This document shows positions 1 to 9,800 of a stretch of DNA of 64,000 nt, piece by piece. The stretch comes from Brevibacillus brevis. GTDB taxonomy: Bacteria; Bacillota; Bacilli; Brevibacillales; Brevibacillaceae. The stretch is taken from positions 621,739 through 685,738 of the forward strand of contig NZ_CP134050.1 of the NCBI RefSeq assembly GCF_031583145.1, given 5' to 3'. A program made the position numbers and the translations under genes. Position 1 is the first letter of the stretch, and each line of letters opens with the position of its first letter. Under the pieces are notes generated by a model. That model had not been told where the DNA came from, searched no databases, and worked only from the letters and a program-made list of their open reading frames with translations.

Positions 1-144
1 ACCGAAAAACAAGCCTACACACTAGAAAAATTGGGGGTTCCAGCAAGTACAGTAAAGAACAAGGGGGAGGCACACTTGATTATCAGCAGTTTCAAAAAAG
101 GTGAAGAGGGATTGGAACTCCAAAGGAGATTCCGTAGCGAATGA
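1..144 (+). CDS. C-terminal end of an unidentified protein (partial)
   Basis: The reading frame is open from the first base and stops at 142-144. It gives 47 residues ending in a basic, charged tail (RRFRSE). The stop overlaps the next start as ATGA at 141-144, so the two genes are translationally coupled and belong to one operon. The tail alone does not identify a family. From the neighbour, an M23/3D hydrolase of the kind found in Gram-positive conjugation operons, it may be the end of a transfer ATPase or structural protein, but that is inference only. Confidence 0.55.
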   Translation, partial: TEKQAYTLEKLGVPASTVKNKGEAHLIISSFKKGEEGLELQRRFRSE

Positions 145-2249
145 TGGAACGATTGAAAAAGGTGGGCCTGCTCATGGCCCGCCTTCTTTTTCGTTATGTC
201 AAACGAATGGTGTTCTCTCTCATTTTGAGCATGATCCCCCTGATTGTCATTGTGCTGCTCGTGACGTTAACCCTAGATTCGATGTTCAATCTCACAGGAG
301 GGATGCTGAACTTCACCGGAAGAGATGACTTTGATCCCAAAATCGGTCAGGAAATAAAAGCGGCGTACGTGAAGAAAGCAGCCACATGGAAAGAAGGATT
401 GACAGAAGAAGAGATCGCCCAAATCTACCAGCATGACCATCAGCTTTCATGGGGCATTCTGGCTGCGATCGACAAACTGGCCTACAACTTCGATGATCTT
501 TCGCAAATGGAAAAGTATCTGAACCAAACCTACGAACTGGTTAAGCCGGAATTTCGTTTTCGAAAGGCTTGCGAAGGCCGAATCCTGCTTGATTTTGCTC
601 ATACCTATATCGGGACCTATCAGTATCATTACCAAACCGTTTACGAAAAGCAGCCGGACGGCACTCAAAAATGTCGTGACGTGTTGGCACGTGTAGACAC
701 GGACTTCACATATGAAAAACTGAAACAGGCACTTCGACACTATGGCTTGGAAGATAACCAGAATGTTGACATCGTTATTTTTCAAGCCTATGGGTTTGAT
801 CGGGACTTGAAAGATCCCCGCGTGAAGTACCTGCTGCCACCGGAAATGCAACAAGTGATTGCCCGATCGCCGATTGGTTCTGCCCCCAGAAATGAGTTGG
901 GAGAAATCGACTTGTACGCTCTCCTGCCGGAACGAACGCCAAAGGATTATATTGAATCCTTGAATGTGAAGGTTCAAGTGTACGACAATTCGTGGCGTAT
1001 CAATAAGGGCAGGACACCACTTGGTACACTGCCCCGAAGAGGAAGCGAAACACGGTTCGGAACAATAGCGGTTTCCAAAGATAACCCTTACGGTCTTCAA
1101 CTCGGCATGAAAGTGTATATTCCGAGGTACGGTTACGCCGTTGTGGAGGAATTCTCAGATAACATCAATGATGACATCCTAACAGATCGTTTTGTCGATG
1201 AGGTGGCCAAGTTTTTATTCTTGTCCTATGATCTCCTCACTTCCTGGTTAGACGACATCACCAATCGAACCAAAAAAGAGGAAGTCGTCTATCTCTTCAT
1301 GGGTGGAGAAGATACAGACGAGGAGAAGTTGGTCAAAGCTCAAGCTGCTCTGAGCAGTGCATTCACGGTTTATTATCAATCGATCCCCATCTATATTCTC
1401 AACCCAGACTTTCAAATTGAGACACCAAACTTCGAAGTGAAGGGAAAGACGTTTTGGGATGGCAGCACATGGCCCATTACCAGCTGTTTTTGTTACCGAG
1501 AACTAGATGGCAAACGAGAATTCCACGATGGGGTTGATTGGGGGGTTCCCGAACATGTTCCAGTCCTGGCGATTAACTCAGGGATCGTGCAGATTGCGAG
1601 AAACTCGGTCTCGGCCGGAAATTATGTAGCATTAAAACTGGATACACAAGTCCATGAAAATAATCGTACACAGGACATTGTTGTTCGTTATCTGCACCTT
1701 AGTAATTACGTGGTATCTCCTGGGCAGAGAGTGCAGCAGGGGGAAGTGATTGGGTATGTTGGCAGTACAGGGAGAAGTACCGGCGCTCACCTACATATGG
1801 ATGTCACCATTGGAGGAAAACGTCGGGACCCACTCAAGTGGATAGACTTCATGAAAGCAGACGGTCTTCTGGATGTTTACGGGGAACAACCCAGTTTCGA
1901 GGGGGGCGAGATTTCCAATCCGGATACAGAAAAGATGGAGTATATGGGCGAGTTTGAGATCACTGCTTACACGGCCGGCAAAGAATCAACCGGAAAGGAG
2001 CCTGGAGACCCCGGGTATGGGATCACAGCTTCTGGGAAACCGGTGCGTCCCGATCATACGATCGCTGCCGATTGGACGGTTATGCCAGCGGGTAGCATTG
2101 TGAAGATCGAGGGATTGGCGCCCTATTACGTGGTCGAAGATGCGGGTAGTGACATCAAAGGAAATCGAATCGATATCTATATGCCCGAGCTAGAAGATGC
2201 CTTGCAGTTTGGAAGACAAAAACGTCGGGTCTGGATCATTAAACACTAG
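141..2249 (+). CDS. Membrane-anchored M23 peptidase with C-terminal 3D domain
   Basis: A 702-residue cell-wall hydrolase, probably the VirB1/TcpG-like peptidoglycan-remodelling protein of a conjugation apparatus. A single membrane helix lies near residues 20-48 and most of the protein is outside. An M23 (LytM-type endopeptidase) domain has the zinc signature H462-x3-D466 and the HLH motif at H550-H552. After it, at about residues 605-700, comes a 3D domain (Asp-rich, MltA/Psi-barrel lytic fold) with the motifs ITAY, GITASG and D-I-Y-M-P. The start is ATG at 141 with an AAAGGAG site upstream, overlapping the previous stop. The region between helix and M23 (roughly 60-440) is unassigned. The hydrolase assignment is firm; the link to transfer is inference from the downstream ATPases. 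Confidence 0.88.
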   Translation: MMERLKKVGLLMARLLFRYVKRMVFSLILSMIPLIVIVLLVTLTLDSMFNLTGGMLNFTGRDDFDPKIGQEIKAAYVKKAATWKEGLTEEEIAQIYQHDHQLSWGILAAIDKLAYNFDDLSQMEKYLNQTYELVKPEFRFRKACEGRILLDFAHTYIGTYQYHYQTVYEKQPDGTQKCRDVLARVDTDFTYEKLKQALRHYGLEDNQNVDIVIFQAYGFDRDLKDPRVKYLLPPEMQQVIARSPIGSAPRNELGEIDLYALLPERTPKDYIESLNVKVQVYDNSWRINKGRTPLGTLPRRGSETRFGTIAVSKDNPYGLQLGMKVYIPRYGYAVVEEFSDNINDDILTDRFVDEVAKFLFLSYDLLTSWLDDITNRTKKEEVVYLFMGGEDTDEEKLVKAQAALSSAFTVYYQSIPIYILNPDFQIETPNFEVKGKTFWDGSTWPITSCFCYRELDGKREFHDGVDWGVPEHVPVLAINSGIVQIARNSVSAGNYVALKLDTQVHENNRTQDIVVRYLHLSNYVVSPGQRVQQGEVIGYVGSTGRSTGAHLHMDVTIGGKRRDPLKWIDFMKADGLLDVYGEQPSFEGGEISNPDTEKMEYMGEFEITAYTAGKESTGKEPGDPGYGITASGKPVRPDHTIAADWTVMPAGSIVKIEGLAPYYVVEDAGSDIKGNRIDIYMPELEDALQFGRQKRRVWIIKH

Positions 2250-2258
2250 GAGGGACGT

Positions 2259-2687
2259 ATGAAAAAGTGGGGATGGTGTCTCATTATTGTTTGGTTGTTG
2301 TTTAGTTCGGTCGCTTATGCCGAACAAGAGCAACAACCCCAAAACGACGTGGCCAATCGCATTTTATCTGGATTGGAGGAAAGTCAAAAAGGGACGTTTA
2401 TCATTAAGGAGTCGTCCTCTTTGGAAAACGATGCGTTCCTTGATTGGTTGGAGAAAAAAACGGAAGTGATTCGATCATGGCTAACAGAACTATCTTTGAA
2501 ACTATCGGTGAAGTTTCTCTTAATGGCGGGACCGTTTCTCATTTTTGGATCGGTGCTGCTGTTTTTTTTAGGACTAAAAAAAATACTGGCATGGATTTGG
2601 GCCTTTTTAGCCTTTGTCGCACTAGGGTTGTTTTTAACAATCCATGGCGTCCCATTATTACGCAAATTCGTTGAATTCCTCCAGTGA
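2259..2687 (+). CDS. Small secreted/membrane protein with two C-terminal helices
   Basis: A 142-residue protein with a clear signal peptide (hydrophobic core after MKKWGW, cleavage predicted after AYA). A charged stretch follows, and then two closely spaced hydrophobic segments near residues 83-105 and 108-130. It sits 9 bases after the hydrolase gene behind an AGGAGG site. The topology, exported N-domain plus helical hairpin, resembles small T4SS membrane components (VirB2/VirB3-like or TcpC-side proteins), but no family motif is recognisable. Function unknown; membership in the operon is clear from spacing. Confidence 0.75.
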   Translation: MKKWGWCLIIVWLLFSSVAYAEQEQQPQNDVANRILSGLEESQKGTFIIKESSSLENDAFLDWLEKKTEVIRSWLTELSLKLSVKFLLMAGPFLIFGSVLLFFLGLKKILAWIWAFLAFVALGLFLTIHGVPLLRKFVEFLQ

Positions 2688-2697
2688 GGTGATGGTC

Positions 2698-3945
2698 TTG
2701 AAAATTGTTTTTGCCACAGGGGATGAAGCGCTGGATGATTATGTGAGCAAAAAGGATGGCATTTTGGAAGTCGGCAGGGCATTGTATGCGGAACAGCTTG
2801 TCACCATGGTTCCTTCATTGAAACCGGACGTCGTATTGTTTTCGGAAACCATTCCGACTTCCCGTTTTGATCAGAAAGCGGGACATGTGGGGGCGGAGGC
2901 AAACATTCTCAAAATAATGGAGTCGATTGTCGAGGAAGGGATTCGTGTTGTAATGATCCTTAATGAACGCCCGCCAGGTCATCCCTTTTTGGAAAGACTG
3001 ATTGGATTGGGAATCTATGATTTGATCATAGGGGATACCATCAAGGTGGATCAGGTGATTGCCGCCCTTCACCACCCCGGAACTCGCAAGCAAGTGAAAC
3101 ACCTTCTTCGTCAGGAAGAGGAGCTTACCTCAGAGGATACCTACCGGGCAAAAGAGATTAAGCTGGTAGCAACTGAAGAGGAAAAGCAGGAGGGTTCTCA
3201 ACCGCCAATTGGCCAACGGGTATTCCGGATTGCCAAGTCCGTGACGGACGTAAGAGAAAAGCTGCGAGAGAAATGGGAAGCCCGTGGGATGGAAAACAAA
3301 CCAGTTCCCGAAACAACAACTGTGGTCCAGAAATCGGTTATAGAGGTTCGCAAGAAAGAACCGGAAGCGACTCCAGAAAAGGTCATCGTGCTGTATTCAC
3401 CCGAATCGACTGGAAAAACGTATGTTGGCGTGAATACGGCCATTGCCGCAGCCAAAAGATTGCGTGTTCCCGTTCTGTACAAGGATTGTACGACGACATG
3501 CAAGACGAAACTTTGGTTTAACGCGCCAACGTTTCCGTTTACGCTATCCGACATCCCCCTTACGGTTGCAGGGAGGGATGCTAAACCTTCTGCCAAGATT
3601 GGCGTACTGATTGTGGAAACAGCCAAAAAGGATGATATCCCACCAGGGGCTGTTGTGTACGTAATCGTAGACTCTGATTACGCCCGGCAAGTGATCATCA
3701 GTAAGTCGCTGGATGGAATCCAACCTGCCGGCTTGATTTGGAATATGGCCTATGAGGAAGCTTGTCACCCCCAAGACATGATTCCTCTTCTCCTTGCGTT
3801 GACGCTCCCCTATGATCGTGAGGCCTATCGGGACATTGCAAACGGCATCCCTCGAGCGTTTTCAGATGAAGCACTATGCGATCGATTGGTCAAGATCGTT
3901 CAAATGGACCCACTCCATCAGTACATGAGAAGTGGTATCGGATGA
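2698..3945 (+). CDS. P-loop ATPase-like protein with receiver-like N-terminus (CpaE/TadZ type)
   Basis: A 415-residue protein. I start it at TTG 2698 because GAGGTG lies 6 bases upstream, whereas the in-frame ATG at 2692 abuts that site. Residues 1-130 look like a response-regulator-fold pseudoreceiver (alternating strands and helices, DVVLFSE). A charged linker follows, then a MinD/ParA-like domain. Its phosphate loop is atypical: it keeps GKT (G239-T241) but has SPEST in place of the usual KGG. This matches the CpaE/TadZ layout, which localises pilus or secretion machines at the pole. It is translationally coupled to the next gene (ATGA). The family call is moderate and the substrate or partner is unknown. 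Confidence 0.6.
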   Translation: MKIVFATGDEALDDYVSKKDGILEVGRALYAEQLVTMVPSLKPDVVLFSETIPTSRFDQKAGHVGAEANILKIMESIVEEGIRVVMILNERPPGHPFLERLIGLGIYDLIIGDTIKVDQVIAALHHPGTRKQVKHLLRQEEELTSEDTYRAKEIKLVATEEEKQEGSQPPIGQRVFRIAKSVTDVREKLREKWEARGMENKPVPETTTVVQKSVIEVRKKEPEATPEKVIVLYSPESTGKTYVGVNTAIAAAKRLRVPVLYKDCTTTCKTKLWFNAPTFPFTLSDIPLTVAGRDAKPSAKIGVLIVETAKKDDIPPGAVVYVIVDSDYARQVIISKSLDGIQPAGLIWNMAYEEACHPQDMIPLLLALTLPYDREAYRDIANGIPRAFSDEALCDRLVKIVQMDPLHQYMRSGIG

Positions 3946-4571
3946 GAATGCACGACATGCGTGTATGGCAGAAACGGGACTATCGTTTGTTCTACGGGAT
4001 GATGGCAACCGCTGTCATCTGTTTTCTTTCTCACTTTTATATAGGGAAGTTTCTTTTATTCCTGGCTGCACCTCTGTATGTTGGAGCCATCGTTCTTGTT
4101 TTTTACGGGGTAGGCAAACGGAACGTGATCAAGCAAGGATACTATCGAGAAGCCAAGCGGATGGGCCTGGAGAGAACATTTGTGATCCCCTACAACGAGT
4201 CCGACGACGAAATTTGGTTTGAAATTCATTTGATGGAACCAGTTGAAAAGCGAAAAAGTACACCTGTTCGGATATTGAGGCAGTACACCCGTGATTTGCA
4301 ACGGTTGTACGACTTTGCCAAAACGTATCCGAAAAAAAGGGTGGTGTTCGTCGGAACGACCCATCCAACGTTAACGGTTATAGCCATGAAGGAAGCCAAA
4401 CGACTAGGTCTTGATTATGAGATAGCTCCAAGCATTCATGACCAATCGGCTCCGATGACAAAAAGAGAGTGGAGAGGTGTACTACGGAAGATGTATGGCG
4501 GCGATCAAAAGATACGAGCACCGGCGAAAGAGGAGTGGCGCACGTTAATTGTTCGTGTTGAAAATCCTTGA
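3942..4571 (+). CDS. Two-helix membrane protein of unknown function
   Basis: A 209-residue protein whose ATG overlaps the preceding stop (ATGA at 3942-3945). Two hydrophobic segments near residues 18-36 and 40-58 form a hairpin. A soluble C-terminal domain of about 150 residues follows, predicted cytoplasmic, with a strand-helix pattern (KRVVFVGTTHPTLTVIAM). The arrangement of two N-terminal helices plus a cytosolic domain recalls VirB3- or TcpE-like transfer proteins, but I see no diagnostic motif. It lies between two ParA/MinD-like ATPase genes in the same operon, so it may be their membrane partner. That is inference. Confidence 0.65.
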   Translation: MRMHDMRVWQKRDYRLFYGMMATAVICFLSHFYIGKFLLFLAAPLYVGAIVLVFYGVGKRNVIKQGYYREAKRMGLERTFVIPYNESDDEIWFEIHLMEPVEKRKSTPVRILRQYTRDLQRLYDFAKTYPKKRVVFVGTTHPTLTVIAMKEAKRLGLDYEIAPSIHDQSAPMTKREWRGVLRKMYGGDQKIRAPAKEEWRTLIVRVENP

Positions 4572-4596
4572 GACAACAAACGAAAGGAAGGTAATT

Positions 4597-5934
4597 ATGC
4601 TCGCGACTCAAGCACAACGCATTTTTTCTACAGTTCCCCTGAAGAATCAAGACGCAACGGTTGTTTCACCCAATCAACTGCTGGCCCATGTGCAAGAAAC
4701 TCCAAATGCCATCGTGTATCTTCTCTGGCCAGAAGATAAGGTTCTATTGCCCCTTCTGAGGGATCATGCAACGGTGTATGTCCTTGGGAATCTTAAGAGC
4801 GAACAATACGTCGAAGAAATGAAGGAAGCATTGCGGAATGGTGCCCATGACTTTCTTGATCGTATTGATCACATTTCCACCGCTTTACATGAAACAAAGA
4901 AAACAGAAACGGATACAAAGCCTGTTGAACACGTCATTCGCTTGGTACCAAGAACAAGACCATCTTCTTCGGTTCCCCGGAGCAGAGAACTGTCAATGTT
5001 TTCGGAACCGATTGACCATGAAGAGCAGCAAAGGAAGGAAGAAAAACCAGAGTTCCATTCTCCCATTGATAAGCAACCTGAGACTGTATCCGTCAACTTT
5101 ACACGTCTGGATGAACTTCACATCCGACCCATCGGAGGACGACAAATGTTTGTGGTCACCTCAACAAAGGGGGGGATCGGAAAAACCACCATCGCCATGA
5201 ACGTGGCCCGGCTGTTGCATGACCATGCAAACGGTCGGGTCATTCTAGTTGACTTGATGCATCCACACGGTAATGTGGCAACCCGAATGCGGATCAAAAC
5301 GGAGGTGAATCTGAAAACGTGGGAGCCGTACTTCGAAAACAACGCGCTTGTAACGGATCAAGTAGTTCTCACCAAACTGGTGGTCAAGCACCCTAACGGC
5401 CTGTATGTACTGCCAGGTGTGAATGTGGGCCAATCTTGCTCTCCCGAACTTGTCGGCTACATTTTGACTCAACTTAGCCGCACTTTTGACTACGTGGTGA
5501 TTGATATCGGGCCAGAGCGGCAAGATCTTCTCAGTGTGGCCATGTCGATGGCGAACAGGACCCTGTTGGTCGTTGACTACGATTTGGCAACCATTAAGGA
5601 TTCACAGGAATATCTGGATCTCTGGAGCAGACGGCAACTATCCCTGGAAAAAGTCAGTGTGTTGGTCAACTTTGAGCCGATGAAGAAAGACCGGAATACT
5701 CTTACGAGGGAAAAATGCAAAGCCTACCTCAACGGGTTGTCCATCATCGGGTTTCTGCCGGAGGCGGCCGGTATGCGGGCGATTCACAATGAGGGGAAGG
5801 TGCTGGTGCAAGAAGATAAATCTCATCCCTTTTCTGTTGCCCTCATCGCAGTTATGGAGTCGCTCGTATCCGGATTTGCGGTCAAGGAGAAACGTGGGTT
5901 TTTTGCAAGGTTGTTTGGAGGGAAAAAATCATGA
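4597..5934 (+). CDS. ParA/MinD-like ATPase (CpaE/TadZ family)
   Basis: A 445-residue protein with a pseudoreceiver-like N-terminal domain (about 1-110), a charged linker (about 110-180) and a MinD/ParA domain. The deviant Walker A is intact (TKGGIGKT, residues 190-197). A DLMHPHGN segment follows in the switch I position and DYVVIDIG at Walker B. The start is ATG 4597 behind AAAGGAAGG; the upstream in-frame ATG inside the previous gene has no such site. Unlike the ATPases at 2698 and 18658, this one keeps every residue needed for ATP-dependent dimerisation. It probably positions the surface apparatus or the element DNA; which of the two cannot be told from sequence. Confidence 0.75.
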   Translation: MLATQAQRIFSTVPLKNQDATVVSPNQLLAHVQETPNAIVYLLWPEDKVLLPLLRDHATVYVLGNLKSEQYVEEMKEALRNGAHDFLDRIDHISTALHETKKTETDTKPVEHVIRLVPRTRPSSSVPRSRELSMFSEPIDHEEQQRKEEKPEFHSPIDKQPETVSVNFTRLDELHIRPIGGRQMFVVTSTKGGIGKTTIAMNVARLLHDHANGRVILVDLMHPHGNVATRMRIKTEVNLKTWEPYFENNALVTDQVVLTKLVVKHPNGLYVLPGVNVGQSCSPELVGYILTQLSRTFDYVVIDIGPERQDLLSVAMSMANRTLLVVDYDLATIKDSQEYLDLWSRRQLSLEKVSVLVNFEPMKKDRNTLTREKCKAYLNGLSIIGFLPEAAGMRAIHNEGKVLVQEDKSHPFSVALIAVMESLVSGFAVKEKRGFFARLFGGKKS

Positions 5935-6836
5935 AGAAGTGTTTCGCAGTAATTTTGGCGCTTTCCTTAGTGGGAAGCGCCCATTCTTTTGCGTTTGCGG
6001 AAAAAAAGGCGACGGTGACCATCCCTGGAGACGCAAGCAGTTATGAAATCGTGGATAAGGAGGGGAATAGTGTCAAGTTGCAGTTTACGTACCAACCCGA
6101 AGAAATCATCGTGGTGGTAACGGTTCCCGATGTGCCAAAAGATCCCGAAGTCATCAAGATTCCTCTCAATAAGAAAGGGGGTGAGAAGGATAGTGGAGGC
6201 GATAAAGCAGGCAGTGGCAGCACAGGAGGTTTGGGTTCAGATTCGATCAAAGTCACTATGCCCGTCTTCAAAGACATTGTGGATCATTGGGCGAGGGATG
6301 ACATTCAGTTTATGGCGGCGCTGGGTTTACTCAAGGGTTATCCTGACGGAACATTCAAACCGGAGAAGTCGATTAGCAAAGCAGAGTTTGCTGCCTTACT
6401 TTCGAGGGCTATTCAGCTCTCCGAAAAGGACAAGTACGATCAACCCGTTTCCCTTCAAGATGTGACGCCAAGAGATTGGTTTTACTCCTACGTTCAATAC
6501 TTGGAGGGGCGCGGCAACATCGTTCCGTCAAAAATGTATCCTCAACGAAAGCTATATGCAAATCACCCGATCTACCGAGAAGAGGTTGCCGTCTGGATGG
6601 CCAAGGAGGTGGAACAGCCGCCCAGAGAAAAACTCCCCGTCTTTGCTGATGTATCGAAAATGTTATACCCAGAGGAAGTCAACAAGGTATCGGGAGCTGG
6701 GCTGATCAAAGGGTATCCGGACGGTACTTTCCGCCCCTTTAACAATACGACAAGAGCCCAGGCCGCAACGATGGTTTTAAGGCTGTTACAACTAAAAGGG
6801 ATGGTCAAGGAAGAGAGGAGTGAAACACGTGGGTAA
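5931..6836 (+). CDS. Secreted protein with SLH (S-layer homology) repeats
   Basis: A 301-residue exported protein. Signal peptide (cleavage after AFA), a short N-terminal beta domain, a Gly/Ser-rich linker near residues 80-103, then three SLH-type repeats of about 55 residues. The first and third are typical (FKDIVDHWA..., LLKGYPDGTFKP and LIKGYPDGTFRP); the middle one is degenerate. SLH repeats bind pyruvylated secondary wall polymer, so this protein likely anchors to the cell wall. It overlaps the upstream ATPase gene (ATGA at 5931) and leads into the giant secreted protein, so it may be the wall anchor of the surface complex encoded here. Confidence 0.88.
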   Translation: MKKCFAVILALSLVGSAHSFAFAEKKATVTIPGDASSYEIVDKEGNSVKLQFTYQPEEIIVVVTVPDVPKDPEVIKIPLNKKGGEKDSGGDKAGSGSTGGLGSDSIKVTMPVFKDIVDHWARDDIQFMAALGLLKGYPDGTFKPEKSISKAEFAALLSRAIQLSEKDKYDQPVSLQDVTPRDWFYSYVQYLEGRGNIVPSKMYPQRKLYANHPIYREEVAVWMAKEVEQPPREKLPVFADVSKMLYPEEVNKVSGAGLIKGYPDGTFRPFNNTTRAQAATMVLRLLQLKGMVKEERSETRG

Positions 6837-9800
6837 GCAAAGAAAACGTTTCTGGCCGACACTTCTTGCGCTTGCAATCTTGCTCACGCAAATAGGAGTC
6901 ACTTTTCCTGCCCCAGCGAAAGCGGCTGAAGGTTTCGTGATCCGAAGTGATTCCATGACGGTAGACGCAACAGGGATTTACGCTTCGCAAACCAAAAACG
7001 TGACACTTCCTGCAGTGGAGGTAATTAACGCAACCGCGACAACCGATAACGGGACGGTCACTGTCTCAAGAAATAACAATCAGGTGACGTTATCGTTATC
7101 GGGAGGCAATCCAACGTCATTTACTAACGGAACGGTTACCCTGACGGACAATGGGAACACAAGCAATTCTGGAACGGCCAGTAAAGTGATCGCTGGTCTT
7201 TATGATGTTACTTCGAAGACATCCACGAACGGAACGGTTTCTACAACTGTCTCTGGTGATACATTGACAGCAAACTGGTCGGGTGGAAGTTCCTATCAGG
7301 TACGCGTGCCACCATATACGCAAACGATTACGACAACGGAGTATCAAAACTACTCTCATTATGCTACTTATGCATCCTTGAACGGATGTGATGAAAAAAA
7401 TAATTGCTCATATACTTATATTTTTTACTCGTATGATAGCAATTGTAATCTAAAGAGTGAGTCATTCACCGTTACACAAGGTCCAGGTCATGCAACAGGC
7501 ACTTTCGGTTCAATAACATGCAGCAAGCCCATCACAACGACAAAGACAGCAGACGTATACAACTATGAAAGTCGATGGGACTATTCCGCAACGATTGGTT
7601 ATCGGACAGCAACTTATGTGTACAATACTGTCATTCAATATGACTTCAAAGATTACGCACCGCAAGCTCCTACACTCACTGCTCCGCAAGATCTTTCTGA
7701 CGGAGGGACAATAACATTTAGCAAACCATCAGACGATTATACGCCACAAAACGAATTACTCGTGAGTTTGGAATGGCAGCAAGAAGGAAGTTCAACATGG
7801 AACCCTGTGTTTACGGACAAAAAGATTACTGATTCAATCTTTACGTTGTCCGGTAGTAAAGTGATCTATCATTGGGATGGCGCCGGCGTAAACGGGATGG
7901 TTAAACTTCGTTTGGTAACAAAAGATGGGTATAACCAACCTGTTTACTCCTACGTGAATGGAGATCCGGACACGATGTTCCGGATGTCTCACAAGCCTGA
8001 GATTACGCAGGTTAGCCCGATCAGTGGTTCCCAAGCAAACACAGTCACACCGAAGTACACGTGGAATTACTCGCAGGACGAGGGAGAAGGACAGAAAGGA
8101 TTTTACTTGCAAGTGAGAAAAGTAGGGGAAACCACCCTAAGCCTGGACACTGGATTCGTAGACTCTACGTCGAACGAGTATCAACATCCAACAAGCAGTC
8201 CGCTTGAATGGGGAACTACCTACGAGTGGCGGATTCAACCTCTATCTGAAACCGGTGTATTAGGAGACTGGACAGGGTGGCAGGCGTTTGGAGCAAACAG
8301 TATTCCAGTATTGGAGAGTGTCACTACTGTCTCCACGGATACACTTCATGTAAAAACCAAGCCTACTCCGGATACAACAGGGTATAAGTTTTACAGATTC
8401 GGAACGGAAATTCATGATGGAACAGAACTGGAGATTGATGATACGGGGCTCCCAAGCAACACGGAGCAATTTTACAACGTTCGAGCGTATAATGCTGTTG
8501 CCCAATCGCCGCTATCTGCTTCGAAGTCTGCATACACACTGGCGGCTACTCCAGAATTTGAGTCGGTTGAAACTACAGCAACGTCCATTACTGTGAAGTT
8601 AAAGCAGGTGAACCCCCAGTACACTTATCATGAAGTGGAGTATCGAAAGAAAGGCGAGACAACTTGGCTCCCGTTGGGAAGTGGAGCAAGTCTACTATAC
8701 ATTCAGAATGGTGTTGAAAAGGATACCACTTATGAGATTCGGGTGAGAGCCTTTAACGGCATGACTGATCCGAATGGAACGCCAACGAAATATATCCAAA
8801 CAGAAGCTACCACAAAAGTCGATCCACCGACAGGTGCAGTCTTTAGCGATATTACCGAAGACTCATTCACCGTCACAATTGATCCGAATGGGAACTCTGC
8901 CACTACGAAATACCGTTTTTGGATCGAGGGTGTAACCGATAAAACAGCCTACGGTACGGCGCTTTCTTATACATTCACCGGACTTCCAGAAGGAAACAGA
9001 ACGTACACGGTAGTGGGTCAAGCACTCGGAATTAACAGCGAATCTTCCCCGATTCCACTTGGAACGGTCACAACGAAAGCGTATCCGATTCGTGCGGAAG
9101 ACATTACTTTGACTGCTGAACAAGGTAAGATCAAGGGTAGCTTTTTAACCGGTAAGAACGCCGCGGGGACGAAGTACGAGATTTCCGATAGTGCTACGGG
9201 TGAAGTGCTTGCCTTTAGCGATACCAACACCACATTCGAACTGAGCGCACCAAATCCGAACGAGAAGCATGTCATCACGATACGAGCCCAGGACAAGATG
9301 CTGAATGTTACGGAGCCGGTAACAAAAGAAATTTACTCGCTCGCCAATCCCGTATCTTCTCCCGACCTGACGGTTGTGGGTCCGAATGAAGTAAAAGTAA
9401 GCTTTGATCTCAATGGCAATCCTGCAGATACAGAGGTTCGGATTCAAAGCGTAAAAGGAGACACGTATGACTCGGGCTGGATAACGGGAAGCGAGGCTCA
9501 GATTCTTGATCTTACCCCCAACACGCAGCAGCAATATGCGATCACGGCTCGGAACAAAGATGGCGTAGAAACGACTGCCATTACCAGCCCAGCCAAGTAC
9601 ACACTCGCCAATCCGATTATCACGGCTCAGTATGAACCAGGTTATACCAATATCAAGATAACCTTGTTGGCTAACAATCCGCCGGGAACCATGTACAAGA
9701 TCATCAACAAGACGACAGGGGAAGTGAGAGACTGGTCGTCGGATGTAACATGGGACAATAACCCTCTCACAAATGAGTCGGAAAACGAGTACGAAGCACT

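Noticed and set aside
447..1100. Long minus-strand frames opposite the large genes
   Set aside because: They are shadows of the coding strand without ribosome sites or recognisable domains. The same holds for the other long antisense frames, for example at 9145-10005 and 60758-62578.
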